A stretch of DNA of 64,000 nucleotides from Sclerodactyla briareus. Its lineage: Eukaryota; Echinodermata; Holothuroidea; Dendrochirotida; Sclerodactylidae. Where the stretch lies: assembly GCA_026419785.1 (NCBI GenBank), contig JAODTK010002455.1:1-64000 (forward strand). The letters are read 5' to 3'. The translations under genes were made by a program, and so were the position numbers. The notes below the pieces were generated by a model. The model worked only from the letters and a program-made list of their open reading frames with translations, was not told where the DNA came from and ran no database searches. Position 1 is the stretch's first letter. Each line of letters begins with the position of its first letter. Below, piece by piece: positions 57,725-64,000 of this stretch.

Positions 57725-58689
57725 GTGAGTTGAGCAGTAATAGCATACCCTCCTCCGTTCTTCATGCAAGAAAGAACTGAATAATGAAGATATACTCCCC
57801 TACCAGAATTGTATCACAGTTATGAGGCCACTTGGGCATTAATTGCGGTTTGTATAAATTTCTGCGATCTGTTCAGTTAATTTAACTCCAAAAATATGTA
57901 TTGAAGATTGGGCAAGAAGAATGGCAGAGTTATCAGTGACGCTTACAAGCAAACATTCCAGTTCCAATTCCAGCAGTCACGGGAGTTTTCCCTAGGTGCC
58001 CGTATTGCAGTTGCAAGGTCTGGTCTTCAATTCATGTGAAGTAGAAGACTTTTATAATGGGTTCGGGAGTGGTATAAAAGGTTTCGCGGCCGGCTGTAGC
58101 AGTCCGTTTACTGACTATTGGTTCCTTGCTCCCCCAGGTTACCTTACTCACTGTCTTGAAATGTGGGCAGACCTCAAGTTCAATGGGAGCTTAATGGCAC
58201 TCACAGGAGCAGGTTGTTAATTTTTACACCTGCCTCGATAAGATCGAGCACAGTGAGAAGGGGAAAGGCAAGTATTGCCAGTGCGCATCCAGATCAATAC
58301 GGCCAGGGTTCCTGAATGAGCCTACCCAGATCCCGAATCCATAATCATTCCAACTCAGAATCAAGTCAAAATCCAATAGTGTTCATATGGATGACCAACT
58401 CTTTTAAACCCAGTTGGTGATAGATCAGTAGGCTGGGTCTGGCTTGGGCTCATCAAGGTATCAGTGGGCGGGAAATATGTCTGACTATCCCACCATTTGC
58501 TAGATAAGCTCACAGGCAGAGTTTTACCTTAATGAGCATAGATTGCCCTGTGAGTGCTTCCATGTCATCTTACTGAGGTATAGTGCTGAGGCAAGATAAA
58601 TAATGATGAGATACACCCCCCACATCTAATTTTTACATAAGTTTCCTCTCGCTCCATTTTCTCATTCACCCATGCTGAGACAGTTCCAG

Positions 58690-58837
58690 TGCTATTGGCA
58701 AGGATGTCTCCTACACTGAGAAGTACAGTATCGTCCACTGGCTCAACTACAGCTTCTACTTCTCACCCAGTCAGAAGAGGATGCTAGCTTCATCCAAGTC
58801 ATTCTTTATACCTCGGATGAGAGTACCAGAAAGACTG
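58690..58837 (+). CDS. DEPDC5: DEPDC5 exon, HWINHSFY segment
   Basis: The acceptor is TTCCAG (start 58,690) or ACAG (58,684). The frame is fully open: GKDVSYTEKYSIVHWLNYSF, then YFSPSQKRM, KSFFIPRMRVPERL, to the donor CTG/GTGAGT. The family reads DDYNIPHWINHSFY.SK....SFTPRIKL. It closes the SABA domain. Confidence 0.95.
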
Positions 58838-59575
58838 GTGAGTCCTCCACCAGAAATTATAGTTCAAAATTGATAAGCTTTTTCTTGGAGTTTACAAATT
58901 ATGAGATGATAATGTAATTGTGGCAAAGGTTCATAGGGGGGTACACAACGGTCATCGTTGTCTTCTCAGCTGAGCATCAAAAAGAGTCGCTCACATCTGA
59001 ACTTTCTCAAGTTGCTGCTTATCTTTTGTGATGAAGCGAGGATTCCATGTCGAGATGAGGTCTAACCAATTGCCTAAAAAGTCTGACAACAATATAATTA
59101 TTTCTCATTGGAATGATAATAGTGCCTCATCGAACTCTAAGCATCAGTACCCTCTTTTTGACAGCTTCTTCAGCACAGCGTGGAAGGAGTCAGCATTGAA
59201 CAGGAATAACCCAGAAGCTTTTTCAGTCCCCTCTACTGGATGAAATGGCCACCTATGTCTAGACGATCGGTAGAACCATTGACAGTCTGAGGGCAATATG
59301 GACAGCGTAACACATATCGACATTGGAAAAAGGTGTCAGTCAGTATGACCACTCAAAAATGTTCTCACAAGTCTTTTTTGAACAATGCCACTATATCTGT
59401 ACTTGCGTCCTAACATGAAAAAAAAAATGAAAGAACATCATGATGTAATAGATTGTGGAGGGTCTGTTGGTATCCTTAATTGAACCAATGGATACTTGAA
59501 TGGATTAAAACCAAGTCACTATCTGTGATGATGTGCCCGCAATGGGGATCTAATGGTCTTGTTCATCCATTCCAG

Positions 59576-59752
59576 GTTTCCACCTTTAAGGATGACCCCC
59601 TAGCCTCCCCCGGATACAGGACCCCCCCACCCCGTGATAGGACTTCAGCAGAGGACGGGGATGGGACTTGGACGAGGACGAGATCTACCGGGAGTATGAC
59701 CGCAAGCTCTTCCAGACTCCCAGAAGAACCAGCAAGGAAAAACTAGACAGTG
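59576..59752 (+). CDS. DEPDC5: DEPDC5 exon, YDAYDxQVF-like segment
   Basis: After CCATTCCAG the exon reads VSTFKDDPLASPGYR, then DRTSAEDGDG, and with one base slip DEDEIYREYDRKLFQTPRRT and SKEKLD, to AGTG/GTGAAC. This corresponds to the family's DYDAYDAQVFRLP element after a variable linker. The stretch is acidic, then basic, and probably mostly disordered. Confidence 0.75.
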
Positions 59753-60059
59753 GTGAACATCCCTCTCACCGAGCACCCTGAAGGTCAAACTAACGGCAGA
59801 GAGGAGAAGAAAGGCAGAAGCGCTGGACACAGGCTTCCCACCTGGTATACCTCATTAGGAATCTAACAAATGAGTAGACAGGGATGTGCTTTTGATTCAC
59901 GAAACTGTACCCTAGTGATCAGGGGCCTCACATTATTAGTGATGGGAAGTAAGCTGCGTATGCTCATCAATGTTTGCCTGAAACATGACTAGTTCAAGTG
60001 TCTTCTGACATTAGATGTCCGCCAGTGATATCAAATCAAGCCCATTTCTCCAGGAAGAT

Positions 60060-60260
60060 GGTTATCCACTTCCACAAGTTGAAATGTTGAAATCCTGACA
60101 AACTTTGGGAATGGCATAATTTGACCTCCGGTGACCTCGAATGGACTTCATGTTATTTCCAGTCCAAATACTAGGTCGCACCCACCAAGTTTATTAAATA
60201 GGAACAAATTGACCAAAATTTGGGAAATCAGCAGTTTCCAGCCAAGTGCTGGTCCCACCC
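60060..60260 (-). repeat. Relative of the inverted-pair repeat
   Basis: TTTGACCTCCGGTGACCTCG, CGCACCCACCAAGTTTATTA and GTCCCACCC match the tandem middle of 15,930-16,360 in the same orientation. Confidence 0.5.
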
Positions 60261-60707
60261 CTGAAGTTGTGACCCACAGACAATTTTAGAAGGTTATTTT
60301 GCTTACGAAATCTAGAAGTAAGACAGGGAACAGAGCTGTGGCCACACACAAAAAAAACATAATAATTTCTGACACTCCTGCGGCAGGGTATAACCAAACA
60401 TTCCTAGATAATGTAGCAAATATTTATTTTGTAAAATGCTTTATATTGTAAGTATCCAGATCAATGGATCCTGGCAAGAAAATCATGCATCACACTGGAA
60501 ATGCAGATTGGAGATTTGTCACATGGTCGCTGCTGGTATAGGCAAATAGAATAGAAATATTATTACTTCACTTCCTGAAAAAACTACTTTGAAAATTCGA
60601 GAATTGATCACAACATTGAACCGTGTGCAAGCAGGACAAGTCCCATACCACCTCCAAATGAAGCCTTCTCTGGCTGTTGGAGTCGTGAATTTGCGCATCC
60701 ATTTCAG

Positions 60708-60796
60708 GTACTCAACCAAACCCATATTGAAACATTCACCGCCGATGCGCTGCGAGCAACCCGACAGTAACACAATCCGGTGCCACCCAAATCCAG
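60708..60796 (+). CDS. DEPDC5: Possible DEPDC5 exon, SNRRRW segment
   Basis: CCATTTCAG/GT...CCAG/GTGCTT bounds 89 bp reading STKPILKHSPPM and, after a disturbed part, SNTIRCHPNP. The family sequence expected here is KLTSNRRRWMHTFP, directly before the GEAIQIHH segment. The position is right but only a few residues agree. Confidence 0.35.
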
Positions 60797-61258
60797 GTGC
60801 TTCATAGTCTAATAATGAAGTAATTGGCCAACGAAATCACCAATGGGGGGGAATTATCAACTTATAAATGCACCTTAAGAACCTGATCTATGGACAGTGT
60901 TCATCTACATTCTTTTCAGAGAGTATTATTTCTGATCACAAAATTTTGAAGGATTTATTTTATAATTGCCGTGTAGGATATTTTCCACCTTCTATTACAA
61001 AGATTATACTGGTCACAGCTTAAACACTATGTAACACATACTTATTAATGTTCATAGAACATAATGTAATATTTTTCACCAAGGAGAAGACCATGGCAAT
61101 ATATTCAGACCTCTGTCATGTCAATCTACAGCCTCAAATCACTGGCTTTTCAGACTCCTTATCTTATTCTCAGCAACTGAAGAAAATTAATTGTTTTATT
61201 TGTCAGCCTGTTGTTCATCAGGATTCATTCCAATAATCATCTCAACTCTCCCACCCAG

Positions 61259-61389
61259 GTCACTGGGAGAGGTCATACAGACTCATCATAAGATAGGTGC
61301 TATTATCGAATATGCCGACCTGGAGACAGTGGATGCTACATCACTCCCTAATCCAGCGGTTATGAGCCTTGATAGCTTCAGTGACTCAG
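61259..61389 (+). CDS. DEPDC5: DEPDC5 exon, GEAIQIHH segment
   Basis: After CCCACCCAG the exon is open: SLGEVIQTHHKIGAIIEYAD, then LETVDATSLPNPAVMSLDSF and SDSG, to the donor CTCAG/GTGAGT. The start matches the family's PSGEAIQIHHQT; the rest is linker. The 3' part (from about 61,322) with the donor and intron start is the founding copy of a tandem array that resumes at 63.5 kb. Confidence 0.85.
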
Positions 61390-64000
61390 GTGAGTTATCA
61401 GGAGTTACCATGTTATACAGACCCATCATAAGATAGCTGGCTATATACGTTCTTGGAGGAAAGTCTTCGCAGAAGACCAAGAGGCCTTATTGGATGAAAA
61501 GGGAAGTTTTTGCTGGCCAGCAAACGTAAGCGACCACTTATGGCCGACTTTATCGTTTTCTGGGTCGTGTCTGATCGAGAGCATTTCAAAGTTCAGCAAA
61601 AGCCTGTCCAGCGTTTATTTTCTGGCGCCAAACTTGATTTCGAGAGGCAGATTGCCTCTAGTATCAAAGAGAATCCTCGTGCATTGTTTTCTCGTATGGG
61701 AGGGAAAGCGCGGGGAAGCAGAGAGTCAAGGACAGCATTGGTCCTTTGAGAGATTCCAAATAGGGTAGTACAATCAGCGCATAGCCAGGAGATGGCAGGT
61801 TCGTAAAATACTTCTCGTCTGTTTTTACTCATGGAACTTGGATAATTTTGGTGACATAGTTGTCGGGGTTTCTCCGCGGAGTATTGGTAATATGGTTGTT
61901 CGTCTGGTTTAGTAAAGGAGCAGAAACTGCAGAAGCTCAAAATGATAAAGATCCTGGTCCTGACGGAGTTATCCTTTCATACTAAAATCCTTTGCCGACG
62001 GTGTCTGTTTCCATTAGCTATTATTTTCAATAAAACTCTACAAGCGGTATTGTTCCGGATGATTGAGGAGAGCCAAAGGTTTCTCCTATTTTCAAGAAAG
62101 GCCTTTAAACGGTCTCTTCCGTGTAATTACAGGCCCAGTCCAGTCTATAGTGTTGTCTGCAAGGTAATGGAATTAATCATTCGGGATCATGTGGTTGATT
62201 TTATTTCCAAGTGAGCATAGGTCTGAGTAGAGATTCGCAGCATGGTTTAGTTTAAGAATCGTTCGTGTTTGACTAATCTCTGGAATTTATGGAGATGTTA
62301 CATGTCTGTTGGTACAACGGACAATGCTGTTGATCAATTTCTGGACTTTCAGAAAGCTCTTTGACAGGGTCTCAGGAGGGTCTCTTGCGCAGTTTGAGAG
62401 CTTTGGATTGAGGGGAATGTCCTCAAGTGGATTCGATGAGTGGCGTTCATAATAGGGAACAACGAGTGTGGCCATTAATGGGCGGTCTCGTCTTTCTGGC
62501 AAAGTCACTAGGGTGTTCCCAGGGACGGTTCTTGGGCCACTCCTGTTTCTGGCGTATATTACGATGAAGGTTCTGTTGAGTCACGGGTAAGAAGTCGCAG
62601 CGAGACTAAGTTTGTATCGGGGAGGTCGGTTCGAATGAGATGGCTGCTATTGTTCATAGGGATCTGGATATAATTTCAAATGTCTTCCGACTGGCAGATG
62701 TTTTGCCATGTCGACAAGTGCAAAGGGTGCATGTTGGTTTTCAACAATCGCAACGCTTCCTTCAAGTTGCGAATGGCCGAAATATTCAGGAGGGGATTTC
62801 AGAAAAAAGATCTTGGGGTTTTTTATTCTTCTTGAAACCTTCCAAGCAGTGTTGCGAAGCGGCTAGCAGATGTAATGGATTCTGGCTTTGATTAGACGTC
62901 ACTTCAGTTTCCTGATAATGATATTGGTGGTCAGGCTGTTAAGCAATGGTGAGACCGCACCTAGCGTATTCTGTACAAGTGTGAACTCCTTACTTTGCAA
63001 AGGACAGCAGGTAATGTAGAACGTTCAGCGAGGGTGCAACTAATATGATTCCTGTCTGAAAAAAGTTTATCTACGCGGGAAAGATTAAGGCGTCTCGGTC
63101 TAATACCATGGAGCTGAGGCGAATTCGGGGCGGTGAATGATCAGGTTTTCAAAATTGCCATGGACCGTGGCCTGTCTTTCCACTACCTTCTTTGAGATTT
63201 CCAATGTTACTGCAAATAGAATCCACTGTCTCAAGCTTCGTGGGCAAGCGCTGCAGAATGAAACTTCGTAAATATTTCTTCTCGCAGAGAGTGATCAATG
63301 AGCTGGAATGGTCTTCGGAAAAGGTTGTTTGCTCTAGGAGTGTGTGGACCGGTTCAGAACAGTCTGATTTATTGTTCAGGACATCAAGGGAGTAGTTATT
63401 TAGTTGAGGTTTGGTTCATTTTTGTTCCTGGGGGTGTGTGGCTTCGGGGTCGGTTTATGAGGATGTAATTTCTGACCCTTATTCACTAAACTAAACTAAA
63501 CAATCTATATGACCCTAGACCTGGGGACAGTTGATGCTTACAATCACTCCCTATCAGTGGTATGAGCCTGATAGCTTCAGTGACTCAGGTAAGTGATCAG
63601 GAGTTACCATGTTATACAGACCCATCATAAGATAGCTGGCCTCTATCTATATTATCCAAGACCATGGAGAGACAGTTGATGCTTCTCACTACCTCATCCA
63701 GTGGTTGAGCCTTGTAGCTTCCGTGACTCAGGTGAGTTATCAGGAGTTACCATGTTATACAGACCCATCATAAGATAGCTGGATCTCTCTAATGATCCCA
63801 GGACCTGGGAGCAGTTGATGCTTACATCACTCCCTCATCAGCGGTATGACCTTGAAGCTTCAGGGGGTTGTGACTCAGGTGAGTTATCAGGAGTTACCAT
63901 GTTATACAGACCCATCATAAGATAGATGGCTCTATCTATATGATCCCAGACCGTAGACAGTTGATGCTTCATCACTCCTCATCCAGGTGGTATGAGCCTT
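61322..64000 (+). repeat. Tandem array of DEPDC5 exon end plus donor, split by a LINE
   Basis: Copies of a roughly 140-150 bp unit have exon-like cores at 61,322-61,389, about 63,523-63,588, 63,675-63,732, 63,812-63,878 and 63,954 to the window end. Each has GACAGTTGATGCT, a TCACTCCCT block, ATGAGCCTTGATAGCTTCAG and a TGACTCAGGTGAGT donor. Intron-derived GTTATCAGGAGTTACCATGT and ATACAGACCCATCATAAGAT follow. Between copies 1 and 2 sits the LINE at 61.45-63.50 kb. The array continues past the window. Confidence 0.85.
61449..63504 (+). mobile_element. CR1-like LINE, 5'-truncated copy 2
   Basis: It is homologous to 39,690-41,755: GAAGTTTTTGCTGGCCAGCA, AGGCAGATTGCCTCTA, GATCCTGGTCCTGACGGAGT (the PGPDGV block near 61,950), CGTGTAATTACAGGCCCAGT, and the 3' end TTCACTAAACTAAACTAAAC. 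The 5' end lies between endonuclease and RT. The FADD block (near 62,590-62,610) is destroyed. Flanks GGCTATATAC (5') and CAATCTATATGACC (3') share CTATAT, and the undisturbed repeat unit reads GGCTCTATCTATATGATCCC, so the empty site is visible in neighbouring copies. Confidence 0.85.

Overview
The window reads as animal nuclear DNA from a marine invertebrate; an echinoderm or other non-vertebrate deuterostome is my best guess, and the phylum is inferred. The reasons are short exons with GT/AG borders, large repeat-filled introns, CR1-like LINEs and many diverged tandem repeats. No operons, long intact ORFs, rRNA or convincing tRNA were seen. Almost every recognisable coding exon carries one or more single-base insertions or deletions that break frame while splice sites and flanking codons stay conserved. 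Repeat copies differ in the same way. This points to residual long-read error, with a decaying gene as the alternative.

The one gene I recognise is DEPDC5 (Iml1), the RagA/B GTPase-activating subunit of the GATOR1 complex, which restrains mTORC1 at the lysosome when amino acids are scarce. It runs on the + strand from about 37.02 kb to beyond the window end. Exons at 37.02, 43.02, 44.21, 45.57, 50.45, 51.46, 51.73, 52.96, 54.31, 57.67, 58.69, 59.58, 60.71 (weak) and 61.26 kb are in the order of the protein's N-terminal and SABA regions and following linker. The first coding exon was not found, and the SHEN, DEP and C-terminal domains lie downstream.

Two exons of this gene have seeded tandem arrays. 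The end of the exon at 45.57 kb, with its splice donor and G-rich intron start, is repeated about nine times at 45.68-47.28 kb. The end of the exon at 61.26 kb, with its donor, is repeated at least five times up to the window edge, and a 5'-truncated LINE has inserted between copies 1 and 2. A longer copy of that LINE, with SGNH-esterase ORF1, endonuclease and reverse transcriptase, lies in the intron at 38.25-41.76 kb.

The first 36 kb hold no gene I can name. They contain a family of composite elements (left hairpin, GT-rich microsatellite, expandable core of about 165-bp units, conserved right end) at 1-0.6, 12.47-15.58 and 19.66-20.01 kb, and again in a DEPDC5 intron at 47.49-49.10 kb. They also contain a 190-bp tandem repeat (5.2-6.2 kb), an inverted pair of dispersed repeats (1.1-1.8 and 15.8-16.5 kb), a 31-bp GC-rich minisatellite (21.9-22.5 kb) and a roughly 7-kb interval at 21.1-28.0 kb bounded by inverted repeats. 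A few exon-like open segments with good splice donors are listed at low confidence.
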